From Acinetobacter sp. S54 (GTDB lineage Bacteria > Pseudomonadota > Gammaproteobacteria > Pseudomonadales > Moraxellaceae), in NCBI RefSeq assembly GCF_016624945.1, contig NZ_JACVUI010000005.1, positions 1 through 64,000 of the forward strand: a DNA stretch of 64,000 nt, in the 5' to 3' direction. Below are positions 19,897 to 29,252 of the stretch, piece by piece. The position numbers and the translations under genes were made by a program. The notes under the pieces are model-generated. The model was not told the DNA's origin. It did not search any database and was given only the letters and a program-made list of their open reading frames with translations. Numbering within the stretch: the stretch's first letter is position 1; the number at the start of each line of letters is the position of its first letter.

Positions 19897-20430
19897 ATGA
19901 TGTATAGCTTTGAAGGACATTCACCAAAAGCATTGATTGAACCTTGGGATGGATGGATTGCAGACAATGCTACTGTCATTGGTCAAGTTGAACTGGGTCA
20001 ACAGGTTAGTGTTTGGTTTGGCGCAGTAATTCGCGCTGATAATAGTCCAATTCGTTTAGGGCACTTTACCAATATTCAGGAAAATGCCGTACTGCATACT
20101 GATGCAGGTGTTGAACTCAATATTGGTGACTATGTGACGGTTGGACATCAAGCCATGTTGCATGGCTGTACGATTGGTGAAAATAGTCTAATTGGTATCA
20201 ATGCGGTGGTGTTGAATCATGCGGTAATTGGCAAAAATTGTATTATTGGTGCAAATGCTTTGATCCCAGAAGGCAAGGTAATTCCAGATAATTCTGTCGT
20301 GATGGGCTCCCCCGGTAAAATTGTGAAAACTCTAGATGATTTTGGAGCAGCAAAATTACGTCTGAGTGCCTTACATTATGCGGAGCACTATAAGCGATTT
20401 ATGCAATTACACCCTTTTTCCTTTAAATAA
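19897..20430 (+). CDS. gamma-class carbonic anhydrase-like hexapeptide-repeat protein
   Basis: The 177-residue protein is a left-handed beta-helix of hexapeptide repeats (VIGQVELG, SVWFGAVIRAD, NIGDYVTVGHQAMLHGCTIG). Conserved His residues near 77, 99 and 104 fit the trimeric gamma-carbonic anhydrase zinc site. The family also includes PaaY and YrdA proteins, so enzymatic activity is not certain. It probably forms a unit with the upstream Nudix gene. Two adjacent ATGs are available at the start. Confidence 0.9.
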   Translation: MMYSFEGHSPKALIEPWDGWIADNATVIGQVELGQQVSVWFGAVIRADNSPIRLGHFTNIQENAVLHTDAGVELNIGDYVTVGHQAMLHGCTIGENSLIGINAVVLNHAVIGKNCIIGANALIPEGKVIPDNSVVMGSPGKIVKTLDDFGAAKLRLSALHYAEHYKRFMQLHPFSFK

Positions 20431-20554
20431 CATCTACTGAGTGAACTGTTACAGATGAGATTTTTTGTATCAGTAAAATTGAAAATCTCGCCTAAATATA
20501 GGTTCTAGAGTATGATAGCCAACGTTTTTTAAATAGATAATGGCGTGAAGTTGC

Positions 20555-21226
20555 ATGAATGTGCTGGCATTGGAAACGGCAAATGATCATTGTTCTGTTT
20601 GCTTGATTGATCAGTCAAATGAGCTTTTTTTTCAAATGGATACGCAGGCTAAGGCTCAAACACGTACCATTTTGCCCATGATTGAACAGGCTTTGCAACA
20701 GGCACAAATCAGCTATAGCGATTTAACCGCAATCGCATTTAGTCGTGGGCCTGGATCATTTAGTGGCGTCCGTATTAATGCCGCGGTGACTCAAGCATTG
20801 GCATGGGCTAATGATTTACCTGTGATTCCTGTTTCTACTTTACAGGCTTTGGCGCAAGCAGCTTATCGTGAGTTACAACTGAGTCAGGTAACGGCGATTC
20901 TGGATGCACGCATGCAGGAAGTATATCTAGCCAATTTTAGTTGTGATGAAGATGGCATTATGCAACTCCACGGCCAAGAACAACTTTTAAATTATGAGTT
21001 GGCACAGTCCTATGCTCAATTTACGTGTGTAGGTTCAGGTGCCAAGCTTATTTCTTCTTCTGTTTCTGAACCGTCAAGTAGCCTGAGTCCATCCGCACGT
21101 GATATTGCGTTACTTGCTCGACATTATGCTAAACAGAAGTGTTGGGTCAGTGCGGAGCAGGCATTACCTGTGTATTTAAGGGATAATGCTTGGAAAAAAA
21201 TTGCAGAACAAGGTAAGTCGAACTAG
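20555..21226 (+). CDS. tsaB: tRNA threonylcarbamoyladenosine biosynthesis protein TsaB
   Basis: The 223-residue protein is the ASKHA-fold TsaB subunit, which with TsaD and TsaE transfers threonylcarbamoyl to A37 of ANN-decoding tRNAs. Visible marks are the N-terminal VLALETANDHCSVCLID and the signature FSRGPGSFSGVRI. The length is close to the family norm. It is followed 8 nt later by uppP and then rsmJ, which suggests co-transcription. Confidence 0.95.
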   Translation: MNVLALETANDHCSVCLIDQSNELFFQMDTQAKAQTRTILPMIEQALQQAQISYSDLTAIAFSRGPGSFSGVRINAAVTQALAWANDLPVIPVSTLQALAQAAYRELQLSQVTAILDARMQEVYLANFSCDEDGIMQLHGQEQLLNYELAQSYAQFTCVGSGAKLISSSVSEPSSSLSPSARDIALLARHYAKQKCWVSAEQALPVYLRDNAWKKIAEQGKSN

Positions 21227-21234
21227 GATAAATT

Positions 21235-22059
21235 ATGGATCTTTTACTGCTATTAAAAGCAGCGATTATGGGAATCGTGGAGGGCATTACTGAATTCCTT
21301 CCCATCTCTAGCACTGGACACTTAATTTTAACCTCTGAATTATTGAATTTCTGGACGCCTGAGAAAAGTGCAGTTTTTGTTGTCGCAATTCAGATGGGTG
21401 CAATTGCTGCAGTTATTTATGAGTATTGGTCACGTCTTTGGGGTGCTGCTACTGGCATGGTGACAGGTGAAGCCAAGGGCCGTCATTTGGCGATTAGTCT
21501 GATTGTCGCATCTATACCGATTGTATTGGTTGGTCTGACATTTGGACAAACAGTTAAAGATTTATTATTCAACGATGTTGCAGTTGCCATGGGATTGATT
21601 ATTGGTGGCTTAATCATTATGTGGATTGAGAAAAATCCGCCGAAGGTGAATGCAGTTGAAGTTGAAAATATCAGTCTAAAAGAAGCAATCTGGATTGGGT
21701 TAATTCAGGTATTGTCTCTGATTCCAGGAACATCCCGTTCTGGTGCGACTATTATTGGAGCTATGTTTTTAGGTGTATCACGTAAAGCAGCAACCGAATT
21801 TTCTTTCTTTTTGGGTATTCCTGTAATTATTGGTGCAGGGTTGCTTGATCTATATCAGAGCCATGATGTATTTCAGGGACAACAGGATTGGGTAGTTCTA
21901 GTTGTGGGTTTGTTAGTTTCATTCATTTCAGCATTGTTATTGATCCGTGCTTTGGTGGCTTATGTTGCTAAACGTGATTTTATGATTTTTGCATGGTATC
22001 GAATTGTTTCTGGTTTGATTATCTTACTTTTTGCATTTACTGGCTGGAAACTTTGGTAA
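21235..22059 (+). CDS. uppP: undecaprenyl-diphosphatase UppP/BacA
   Basis: Integral membrane enzyme of 274 residues that converts undecaprenyl diphosphate to the monophosphate lipid carrier for cell-wall synthesis; overproduction gives bacitracin resistance. The two active-site blocks are clear: [18 protein letters not shown] near the N terminus and [17 protein letters not shown] at about 160-178. About eight hydrophobic helices are present. It sits between tsaB and rsmJ. Confidence 0.96.
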   Translation: MDLLLLLKAAIMGIVEGITEFLPISSTGHLILTSELLNFWTPEKSAVFVVAIQMGAIAAVIYEYWSRLWGAATGMVTGEAKGRHLAISLIVASIPIVLVGLTFGQTVKDLLFNDVAVAMGLIIGGLIIMWIEKNPPKVNAVEVENISLKEAIWIGLIQVLSLIPGTSRSGATIIGAMFLGVSRKAATEFSFFLGIPVIIGAGLLDLYQSHDVFQGQQDWVVLVVGLLVSFISALLLIRALVAYVAKRDFMIFAWYRIVSGLIILLFAFTGWKLW

Positions 22060-22081
22060 TAGGGAGTTTGAATCAATCATC

Positions 22082-22882
22082 ATGCAATTATTTTTCACCG
22101 CCTCAGAGCTAAAATCTGCACAACACTATCAGCAAGTCTTGTGTGAACGAGGTGTGGACATTGAGTTGTGTGAAGTTGAACAACTCAATGCACGTTTTTT
22201 CAGACAGCATCCAGACTTGGCACTTTGTGTTGATGAACACAGTCTCTGGTTATGTGCCAATGGCATGAAAATGCAGCCAGACTGGAAAGCTGAAATCTCT
22301 CGTTTAAAACGTGCCAGCATTAAATCTGAAATGATTGCTCGTGCCTGTCAGTTGAGTGAAGCTCCTCAATTGATCGATGCAACAGCAGGTTTAGGTCACG
22401 ATAGTTTGCTAATGGCTCATTTGGGTGCACAGGTAACCTTGCTTGAACGTCATCCAATTTTATTTACTTTACTTGAAGATGCGCAGCAGCAGGCGCGATC
22501 AGATATGTTCTTGGCGAAAGTCGTGGATCGAATCGTATTGGTATTTGCTGATTCTGCACATTATTTACAGTCATGTATTGAGCATGATCAGCAAGTGGAT
22601 GTGATTTATCTGGATCCTATGTTTCCACAGCGTGATCAGCATCAACACACTGTAAAAAAACAGGCACAGGTAAAAAAACAAATGCAACTTTTGCATTTAC
22701 TTTTACCTGAACAAGGTGAAATGGATTTGGGGGATTCATTGCTACCTTTGGCCCAACAAGTGGCTAAACGAGTTATTGTGAAACGTCCAAGACATGCTAT
22801 TTTTCTCAATGCGCAAACTCCTGATCATCAATGGCTGGGTGACGCATGTCGTTTCGATGCATATTTCCAGCTTGCTCTGTGA
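22082..22882 (+). CDS. rsmJ: 16S rRNA (guanine(1516)-N(2))-methyltransferase RsmJ
   Basis: SAM-dependent methyltransferase of 266 residues acting on G1516 of 16S rRNA. The SAM-binding block [19 protein letters not shown] and the catalytic segment [11 protein letters not shown] are visible. The chosen ATG at 22082 starts after the uppP stop; longer frames would overlap uppP by 28 nt. A gggag element is present but rather far upstream. Confidence 0.93.
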   Translation: MQLFFTASELKSAQHYQQVLCERGVDIELCEVEQLNARFFRQHPDLALCVDEHSLWLCANGMKMQPDWKAEISRLKRASIKSEMIARACQLSEAPQLIDATAGLGHDSLLMAHLGAQVTLLERHPILFTLLEDAQQQARSDMFLAKVVDRIVLVFADSAHYLQSCIEHDQQVDVIYLDPMFPQRDQHQHTVKKQAQVKKQMQLLHLLLPEQGEMDLGDSLLPLAQQVAKRVIVKRPRHAIFLNAQTPDHQWLGDACRFDAYFQLAL

Positions 22883-23001
22883 TGAATTGTGATCATTGCT
22901 TCAATAATCAGCAAATATTTGTTATATAGATAAAAGCATTATTGATATAATTTCACACCAGCATAAACTGATTATGCATTATTACTCCTGAATAATTTTT
23001 T

Positions 23002-24435
23002 ATGATCGACCTTAAACCTTCCATCAATTTTTGGCATGATTTCAAAAGTAACCAAATTGCTGGCATGTGGTTATTTTTAGGGTCGAGACGTTGTTTGCAA
23101 ATTGTCCATCCTTCGATTTTTCAGCTTTTAGTCTGGGGTGTACTTGGCGGTGCAGCCAATACTTTATTTAGTTGGCTGGTTGCAGGTCAGAATGGTGAGT
23201 TTAATTCTCAAGGTTTGGTCAGTTATGCGCTTTGGCCTTTTCTTGCCTTAATTGTCGGAATTTTTCTGTCACAACGTACTAACAATTCCCGCTTGATGTT
23301 GGTGCCGACAATTTTATGGTTGGTATTGGATACCAATATTGCCTTGCTACAAAGTTTTATTCAGTTCCTTGGACAGTTAGATTATCTACCTTATTTTACC
23401 TACGACTATTTACCTACATTATTTATGGTGTTGTTTGTCTGGCAAAGTCTGGCAGTGGTTTGGGTTTTTTCGCGTGAATTAAAATGGCCGTGGTGGGAGC
23501 GTGCATTAATCATGATTGCCACGCTGGTGACATTAGTCGTTTGGCAAGGTTCTGTGCGCAGTCAGCCCATCTGGAAAGTTGAAGATGTTGCCCCAACATT
23601 TGCAGAAAATGCTTTTTATGCCCAAAGTCGTTTATTAAATAAGTCACTTGAGCAGATTCAATATGGTGAGTTTGCTCAAAGCCACTGGTATTTTCTTGGT
23701 GTTGCGGGTGCTAGTTATCAGGATGTGTTTAAGTCGGAAATTATGCGTATCAAGGAGCAGTTTGATACACGTTTTGGCACTTTTGGCCGTTCTATGATGT
23801 TAATTAATAATCCTGATACTCGTACTGAGGTTCCGATTGCATCACAAACCAGTATGACCATTGCCTTGCGTCGTATTGGCCAGCAAATGAATAAAGAAAG
23901 TGATGTATTGTTTTTATATATGACATCGCACGGCGGACCCAATGAATTTGAAATCGAAAATGCGCCTCTGGATTTAAATCAAGTCGATCCAAAATGGCTT
24001 CGTGAGACGCTAGATAAATCAGGTATTCGCTGGCGTGTGATAGTGATTTCATCCTGTTTTTCGGGAAGTTTTATTCCTGCATTACAATCTCCTGATACCT
24101 TGATTATCACAGCCTCTGCTGCTGATCGTCAGTCTTTTGGCTGTACCAATGAAGCGGATTACACCTATTTTGGTCGCGCTTTTTTTGATCAGGCCATGCG
24201 TGACCAGCATTCAATGAAAGATGCATTCAAACAAGCTCAGGAAACTGTTGCGACGTGGGAATCAGCTCAGGGCTTTGAACCCTCTGAACCACAATGGGTA
24301 ATTGGTAAAAATATGGAACTCATGCTGCCACAATTGGAACAGCATTTATTCCCTCAACAAAATCTACCCCAAACCACCGCTGCCAAACATGAGGAAAAAA
24401 ACCATGGAAATGTTGCAAAAAAATCGTTGCTTTGA
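23002..24435 (+). CDS. membrane-anchored C13 (legumain-like) peptidase
   Basis: The 477-residue product has an N-terminal half with about five hydrophobic helices (roughly 35-190), then a soluble peptidase C13/caspase-like domain. The catalytic dyad fits the clan CD pattern: His310 in YMTSHGGP after a hydrophobic strand, and Cys352 in VIVISSCFSGSF. It should sit in the inner membrane, and the peptidase domain is probably periplasmic, but orientation is not proven. Substrates are unknown. Its last 32 nt overlap fghA, suggesting coupled expression. Confidence 0.82.
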   Translation: MIDLKPSINFWHDFKSNQIAGMWLFLGSRRCLQIVHPSIFQLLVWGVLGGAANTLFSWLVAGQNGEFNSQGLVSYALWPFLALIVGIFLSQRTNNSRLMLVPTILWLVLDTNIALLQSFIQFLGQLDYLPYFTYDYLPTLFMVLFVWQSLAVVWVFSRELKWPWWERALIMIATLVTLVVWQGSVRSQPIWKVEDVAPTFAENAFYAQSRLLNKSLEQIQYGEFAQSHWYFLGVAGASYQDVFKSEIMRIKEQFDTRFGTFGRSMMLINNPDTRTEVPIASQTSMTIALRRIGQQMNKESDVLFLYMTSHGGPNEFEIENAPLDLNQVDPKWLRETLDKSGIRWRVIVISSCFSGSFIPALQSPDTLIITASAADRQSFGCTNEADYTYFGRAFFDQAMRDQHSMKDAFKQAQETVATWESAQGFEPSEPQWVIGKNMELMLPQLEQHLFPQQNLPQTTAAKHEEKNHGNVAKKSLL

Positions 24436-25243
24436 GGGTGAACAGCGTATTTATCAATGCCAATCAGAAGCATTGAATGGCATGAGCAAATTTGGTGTGT
24501 TTTTGCCGCCTGTAGCGTTGAATGGTGAAAAGTGTGGAGTTTTATTTTATCTTGCAGGCTTAACCTGTACTGAAGAGACCTTTGCAATTAAGGCACATGC
24601 ACAGCGTTTGGCTGCTCAACTTGATCTTATTATTATCACTCCAGATACTTCTCCACGTGGTGAAGACGTTGCCAAAGGTGACAGTTGGGATTTGGGGCTG
24701 GGAGCTGGGTTTTATATTAATGCGACACAGATGCCATGGGCAGCACATTATCAAATGGAACGTTATTTGATCGATGAGCTTTATCCCTTAATTGAGACGC
24801 AATTTCCTGTCATCCAAGGTCAAATGGGAATTTTTGGTCACAGTATGGGAGGGCACGGGGCACTGACACTCGCACTAAAATACCCTGAAAAATTCAAATC
24901 GGTTTCAGCATTTGCTCCTATTTGTGCACCAAGCCAATGCCCTTGGGGTGAAAAGGCATTTTCCCATTATTTGGGCGATGATCGCAGTTTATGGAACCAG
25001 CATGACGCCACGGCATTAATTGAACAAAAAGGCGCGTTATTCTCTGAAATTTTAATCGATCAAGGTTTAGACGATCAATTTTATAGTCAGTTAAATCCTG
25101 AGCTATTCCAAAAAGCCTGTAGTAATGTTGGGCAAAAACTGAGTTTAAGACAACATGCTGGATATGATCATGGCTATTATTTTATTCAAAGCTTTATCGA
25201 TGATCATCTACAGTTTCATGCCGTGCAACTCGAGCGTATATAA
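24404..25243 (+). CDS. fghA: S-formylglutathione hydrolase
   Basis: Serine hydrolase of the esterase D family (279 residues) that releases formate and glutathione in formaldehyde detoxification. The nucleophile Ser147 is in FGHSMGGHGAL, the acid Asp is in DQGLDDQF and His in AGYDHGYYFI. YLAGLTCTEETF supplies the oxyanion region. Start 24404 has a perfect gaggaaaa site 6 nt upstream and overlaps the C13 peptidase gene. The glutathione-dependent formaldehyde dehydrogenase that makes its substrate is not in the window. Confidence 0.95.
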   Translation: MEMLQKNRCFEGEQRIYQCQSEALNGMSKFGVFLPPVALNGEKCGVLFYLAGLTCTEETFAIKAHAQRLAAQLDLIIITPDTSPRGEDVAKGDSWDLGLGAGFYINATQMPWAAHYQMERYLIDELYPLIETQFPVIQGQMGIFGHSMGGHGALTLALKYPEKFKSVSAFAPICAPSQCPWGEKAFSHYLGDDRSLWNQHDATALIEQKGALFSEILIDQGLDDQFYSQLNPELFQKACSNVGQKLSLRQHAGYDHGYYFIQSFIDDHLQFHAVQLERI

Positions 25244-25258
25244 GCGATTCAGCATGTT

Positions 25259-25293
25259 AAAAATGAAATCCATGAATTTGGATTTCATTTTAT
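25259..25293 (+). terminator. terminator after fghA
   Basis: Perfect 12-bp hairpin aaaatgaaatcc / ggatttcatttt, 16 nt after the stop; the T-rich tail continues. It also faces the convergent DUF2218 gene. Confidence 0.8.
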
Positions 25294-25315
25294 TAGTCAG
25301 TAGTCGTACATAAAT

Positions 25316-25591
25316 TTATTGATGTGTCCAGTTTGCCTCAAATTCCTGTTGTGCCATTCGGTTAAGGTGATCTAGTACCACCCCTTCCAGACGAATAGTG
25401 TCTTCATTCTCAGCACGAATCAGAACCTCCAATGTTTGTTCAAGAGGCGTCAATGTAACGGTCGCAGTCGGCATAAAGATTTTAAAGTCATGTTCTGTTT
25501 CAGCGACTTCAAATTTATGTTTCCAATGGTTGAGTAAACGTTTTGCAATCCGTCGTGCTTCTGTTGTTGCAATAGAGGTTGAGCTTTGCAT
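25316..25591 (-). CDS. DUF2218 family protein
   Basis: A 91-residue cytoplasmic protein of the DUF2218 family. It opens with a Ser/Thr-rich segment and a basic helix (EARRIAKRLLNHWKHKF) typical of the family, then a small beta-rich part. DUF2218 proteins are often found near siderophore or iron genes, but the function is unknown. A good ribosome-binding site (aagga) precedes the start. It is divergent from rpe. Confidence 0.82.
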   Translation of the reverse strand: MQSSTSIATTEARRIAKRLLNHWKHKFEVAETEHDFKIFMPTATVTLTPLEQTLEVLIRAENEDTIRLEGVVLDHLNRMAQQEFEANWTHQ

Positions 25592-25748
25592 ATCTTGATT
25601 TTCCTTGGGAAGATGCTTTAGAAGATAGGAGTTATCCTAACGAATGTACGCTTGAAAATGATAGATAAAATCATTGGGAGTGTTACTTTTTTGCAAATGA
25701 TTATAGATTCAAATGAAGTGTGTGACCCACAGTAAAGGCACTTTTTGC

Positions 25749-25754
25749 TATAAT
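25749..25754 (+). promoter_or_regulatory. probable -10 element of the rpe promoter
   Basis: A perfect TATAAT lies 32 nt upstream of the rpe start. No good -35 was found at the usual spacing (gtgacc is 21 nt away). A start near 25761 would leave a 25-nt leader. Confidence 0.4.
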
Positions 25755-25785
25755 CACATTTTGTTTGCTATCTGCCAGGTCCCGC

Positions 25786-26472
25786 ATGTCCAAGCCTTAT
25801 TTAATTGCACCATCTATTCTTTCTGCTGATTTTGCACGTTTAGGTGAAGATGTTGAAAAAGTTTTGGAGGCCGGCGCAGATGTGGTGCATTTCGATGTCA
25901 TGGATAATCACTATGTACCCAATTTAACGTTTGGTGCTGGGATATGTAAGGCTTTGAAGAATTATGGGATCAAAGCGCCGATCGATGTACATTTAATGGT
26001 TTCGCCAGTTGATCGTATGATTGGGGATTTTATTGAAGCGGGTGCTGATATTATTACTTTTCATCCCGAGGCTTCAGATCATATTGATCGTTCCTTACAG
26101 TTGATTAAGGCGGGGGGAGCCAAAGCTGGTTTAGTATTTAATCCTGCCACGCCGTTACATTATTTGGATTATGTACTGGATAAAGTTGATCAGATCCTAT
26201 TAATGAGTGTAAACCCAGGCTTTGGTGGTCAAAAATTTATTCCAATGACATTGGAAAAATTACGTCAAGCTCGTCAGATTATTGATGCCAGTGGACGTGA
26301 AATTCGTTTGGAAGTAGACGGTGGCGTAGGACCAGCCAATATCCGTGAAATTGCGGAAGCTGGTGCTGATATGTTTGTGGCTGGATCTGCTATTTTTGGC
26401 AAACCAGATTATAAAGTTGTGATTGACGAAATGCGTACTGAATTGGCTAAAGTCGGTGCACAACAGGTTTAA
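25786..26472 (+). CDS. rpe: ribulose-phosphate 3-epimerase
   Basis: Interconverts ribulose 5-phosphate and xylulose 5-phosphate in the pentose-phosphate pathway. The 228-residue TIM barrel shows [16 protein letters not shown], the metal-site [30 protein letters not shown] and EVDGGVG. The start at ATG 25786 matches the usual [15 protein letters not shown] opening; an upstream in-frame ATG at 25765 lies too close to the predicted transcription start. It is followed by a non-coding region carrying DnaA-box-like repeats. Confidence 0.97.
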   Translation: MSKPYLIAPSILSADFARLGEDVEKVLEAGADVVHFDVMDNHYVPNLTFGAGICKALKNYGIKAPIDVHLMVSPVDRMIGDFIEAGADIITFHPEASDHIDRSLQLIKAGGAKAGLVFNPATPLHYLDYVLDKVDQILLMSVNPGFGGQKFIPMTLEKLRQARQIIDASGREIRLEVDGGVGPANIREIAEAGADMFVAGSAIFGKPDYKVVIDEMRTELAKVGAQQV

Positions 26473-26554
26473 TTCTGCGTTCAACACGATATTTTTATAC
26501 ACAGTAAAACTGGGTATTGCCCTCAAAATAAAGCGTTGCTTTATTTTAGGTAGA

Positions 26555-26611
26555 TGTGGATAACTTTGTTTATAACTCTCTGGATAACTATGTTGATAAC
26601 GCGGTGGATAA
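26555..26611 (+). promoter_or_regulatory. phased cluster of five DnaA-box-like 9-mers
   Basis: Boxes start at 26555, 26567, 26579, 26591 and 26603, exactly 12 bp apart and in the same orientation: TGTGGATAA (perfect), TGTTTATAA, TCTGGATAA, TGTTGATAA and GGTGGATAA. A sixth, weaker unit (GCTGATAGA) follows at 26615. AT-rich sequence lies downstream. DnaA binding is likely by sequence; a role in initiation or DnaA titration is inference. Confidence 0.65.
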
Positions 26612-26665
26612 GCTGCTGATAGAATAATCAAAATAATATCAATCGTTTAAAAAATCCATGAAATT

Positions 26666-26702
26666 TGCATAAAAAGAAATCAATTCGATTTCTTTTTATG
26701 CA
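26666..26702. terminator. perfect 16-bp hairpin downstream of rpe
   Basis: Arms tgcataaaaagaaatc and gatttctttttatgca pair perfectly around a 5-nt loop (aattc). The stem is A/T-rich and not followed by a T run beyond ttttaag. It could be a distal terminator or a structural element beside the DnaA boxes. Confidence 0.5.
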
Positions 26703-26735
26703 TTTTAAGTCGTTTATTTTGTTTTACTTTTAGTC

Positions 26736-26751
26736 TGTGATACATCTCACG
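26736..26751 (+). promoter_or_regulatory. candidate CRP/Vfr-type site
   Basis: TGTGA-TACATC-TCACG matches the CRP consensus TGTGA-N6-TCACA except for the last base. It lies 125 nt before the chosen copL-like start, with no other gene nearby. Binding is a prediction. Confidence 0.35.
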
Positions 26752-26875
26752 AGTTTTGTTTAAAAAGTAGAAACTGATCAGAAATAAATAGAAAAAGGAA
26801 TAATGATTTCTTTAGGAAAAATTGCGCGTATTTGTATCTATACATAAACTTGGGTATGCTATTCCGCTTAATGGT

Positions 26876-27352
26876 ATGAAAGATGTACTTGAGGGGATTT
26901 TAGGGTTGTATCAACTTCAGCGCAGGCAAACATGGTTTGTGTTGCTTATGGTTTTTATCATGAGCTGGAGTGGTGTGGCTGTTGCTTCTGTCAAAAATAT
27001 GCATGCAGGAATGATGCAAAATGCGGTTCATACAATGCAGCATGCTTCAAATATATCGCCATGTCATTCCAGAAATATGCAACATGCAACAGTACAGAAT
27101 GATTTAAAAAAAACAAATGAAAGCATGGTGCATTGTCACCAGAAGACGTCATTACATTCCTCTGCGATCTTACAATCCTGTCAGGACTGTCATCAGTTGC
27201 ATTGTCAAAATTTAAATAGTTATGTTGAGCATGTGAGTCCGGCATTACCCCAACCAGTTGTATTTGCTGCAAACATAGCATCCCATCCTGATTATAAGGT
27301 TCAGCATCTTGCTGGTTTTTGGCACGAAATTCTCAGGCCGCCAAAAGTCTAA
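26876..27352 (+). CDS. CopL-like Met/His/Cys-rich protein upstream of copAB
   Basis: A 158-residue protein with an N-terminal hydrophobic segment (about 20-37, ending VAVAS) and a short metal-rich mature part: NMHAGMMQ, HTMQHASN, CHSRNMQHA and CQDCHQLHCQ. The composition and position directly upstream of copA-copB recall CopL of Xanthomonas copLAB, which is needed for copper-induced expression; homology is not proven. The start is uncertain: ATG 26876 has no clear ribosome site, and a TTG at 26906 or one at 26822 are alternatives. It ends 46 nt before copA. Confidence 0.6.
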   Translation: MKDVLEGILGLYQLQRRQTWFVLLMVFIMSWSGVAVASVKNMHAGMMQNAVHTMQHASNISPCHSRNMQHATVQNDLKKTNESMVHCHQKTSLHSSAILQSCQDCHQLHCQNLNSYVEHVSPALPQPVVFAANIASHPDYKVQHLAGFWHEILRPPKV

Positions 27353-27398
27353 TCTCAAAATCAAGCTAAACATCACGTTTTAAATTTTGAGGTTAGTC

Positions 27399-29252
27399 AT
27401 GTCTATTTTATTAAGAAATGTTCTTTTTACAGGACTGTGTTTTACTGTTTCTCCGTTCTGTCTGGCTGCGGTGAAGGAATATTATTTGGATATTGCACAA
27501 CAAACAGTCAATGTCACAGGCAAATCAGTTCAGCGAATTACGGTGAATGGTCAGTTTCCAGCACCCAAGCTTGAATTTGAAGAAGGAGATGAAGCGGTTA
27601 TTCATGTTCATAATAGCCTGAAGCATCAGGATTCTTCGATTCATTGGCATGGTTTATTACTACCCGGCATTATGGATGGTGTACCTGGGTTTAATGGGTT
27701 TCAGGGAATTAAACCTGATGGTTCATTTGAATACCAGTTTAAAGTGCGTCAAAACGGGACGTATTGGTATCACGCGCATAGTAAGGGACAAGAGCAAGAT
27801 GGCTTATATGGGGCCTTTATTGTTTATCCAAAGAATAAGCAACCACTTACAGCGCAAGAACAGACTGAGCGTGATTATGTGGTGATGTTGTCGGATTTTC
27901 ATGATTCATCGAGTGAAACACTCATGAAAAATCTGAAAAAGTCGGCCGAATATTATCAAAATCAGCGTGAAACATTAGGCGATGTCTTTCAGCAGTTCAA
28001 ACATCACGGTCTGAAAGCCACCTGGCAAGATCGCAAAATGTGGAATCAGATGCGGATGCTTAAAACCGATTTATCTGATGTCACAGGCTATACTTTTTTG
28101 GTCAACGGCAAGACCCCTGACCAGAACTGGAGTGGAGCATTTACATCGGGTGAAAAAGTCCGATTACGTTTTATTAACGCATCTGCCATGTCATTTTTTG
28201 ATGTACGCATTCCCAATTTGAAAATGATGGTCGTGAGTGCAGATGGCCAGCCTGTGAAACCTGTTGCGGTCGATGAATTTCGGATTGGTACGGCTGAAAC
28301 TTATGATGTGATCGTTGAGCCGACGGCCCCACATTATCAGATACAGGCTGAATCGATTGATCGTAGCGGTTTTGCATTGGCAAGTCTGCAAAATGGGGCT
28401 ACGCCTGCACCTCAGCACATTGCCATTCCAGTTGCACGACCACGCGCATTACTTAGCATGCAAGACATGGGACATGCCAACATGTCTGAAAATTCAAAAC
28501 TTTCAGATCATTCTTCTATGCCGATGCATATGCCAGAGAAAATGCAACATACATCTGCACCCTCTTCATCGATGTCTGAAATGCCAGAACATCTGCATGA
28601 TGATGTCATGTCGCATCAGCAGATGGGACATGGCATATCGCATGATCAAATGAATCATCAGGGAATGATGCAGCATGAGACATCGAATCAGTCATCTATA
28701 CCCCAGTCAACGCAAACGGTACAAGGTTGGGCAAACGCTTCAACGCCTATAGGTTTAAAAGCATTGCAATATCAGGATTTGCAATCTTTGGCGCCTCAAC
28801 CAGATACTCGTCAGCCAACAAAAGAATTAGTGATCCGTTTAGGCGGAAATATGGAACGTTATATTTGGACGATGAATGGTAAAAAATATAATGAGGCCAC
28901 GCCTTTGGTAGTCAAATATGGAGAACGTATTCGTCTTAAATTTATTAATGACAGCATGATGGCGCACCCGATGCATTTGCATGGAATGTTTGTACAACTG
29001 GAAAATGGCCAATCTTCACAGAATCTTCCGAATAAACACACCATTATTGTGCCACCGGGTAAAACTGTGAGCGTACTTTTGACCGCAGATGAACTCGGCG
29101 AATGGGCGATTCATTGTCATTTGTTGTACCACATGTCGGCAGGCATGATGAATAAATTGATCGTGGCTAAAGTCGATAAAGATGAATTACCTGATATTTC
29201 ATCCGCAAATACCGTAAAACCCGTTCAAGGAGGTCAACATGCACACCACTAA
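27399..29252 (+). CDS. copA: copper resistance multicopper oxidase CopA
   Basis: Periplasmic laccase-type multicopper oxidase of 617 residues. Copper ligands are visible in HWHG (His82, His84), WYHAHS (His125, His127), HPMHLHG and the C-terminal WAIHCHLLYHMSAGMM. Between about residues 345 and 440 lies a Met/His-rich block (for example SSMPMHMPEKMQHT and HQQMGHGISHDQMNHQ), a methionine copper-binding region of CopA/PcoA. The leader MSILLRNVLFTG has no twin-arginine motif. Start 27399 follows a gaggt site. Its end overlaps copB by 14 nt. Confidence 0.95.
   Translation: MSILLRNVLFTGLCFTVSPFCLAAVKEYYLDIAQQTVNVTGKSVQRITVNGQFPAPKLEFEEGDEAVIHVHNSLKHQDSSIHWHGLLLPGIMDGVPGFNGFQGIKPDGSFEYQFKVRQNGTYWYHAHSKGQEQDGLYGAFIVYPKNKQPLTAQEQTERDYVVMLSDFHDSSSETLMKNLKKSAEYYQNQRETLGDVFQQFKHHGLKATWQDRKMWNQMRMLKTDLSDVTGYTFLVNGKTPDQNWSGAFTSGEKVRLRFINASAMSFFDVRIPNLKMMVVSADGQPVKPVAVDEFRIGTAETYDVIVEPTAPHYQIQAESIDRSGFALASLQNGATPAPQHIAIPVARPRALLSMQDMGHANMSENSKLSDHSSMPMHMPEKMQHTSAPSSSMSEMPEHLHDDVMSHQQMGHGISHDQMNHQGMMQHETSNQSSIPQSTQTVQGWANASTPIGLKALQYQDLQSLAPQPDTRQPTKELVIRLGGNMERYIWTMNGKKYNEATPLVVKYGERIRLKFINDSMMAHPMHLHGMFVQLENGQSSQNLPNKHTIIVPPGKTVSVLLTADELGEWAIHCHLLYHMSAGMMNKLIVAKVDKDELPDISSANTVKPVQGGQHAHH

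Noticed and set aside
20457..20490. gagatttt / aaaatctc inverted repeat before tsaB
   Set aside because: Weak AT-rich stem with a long loop and no T run after it; not called as terminator.
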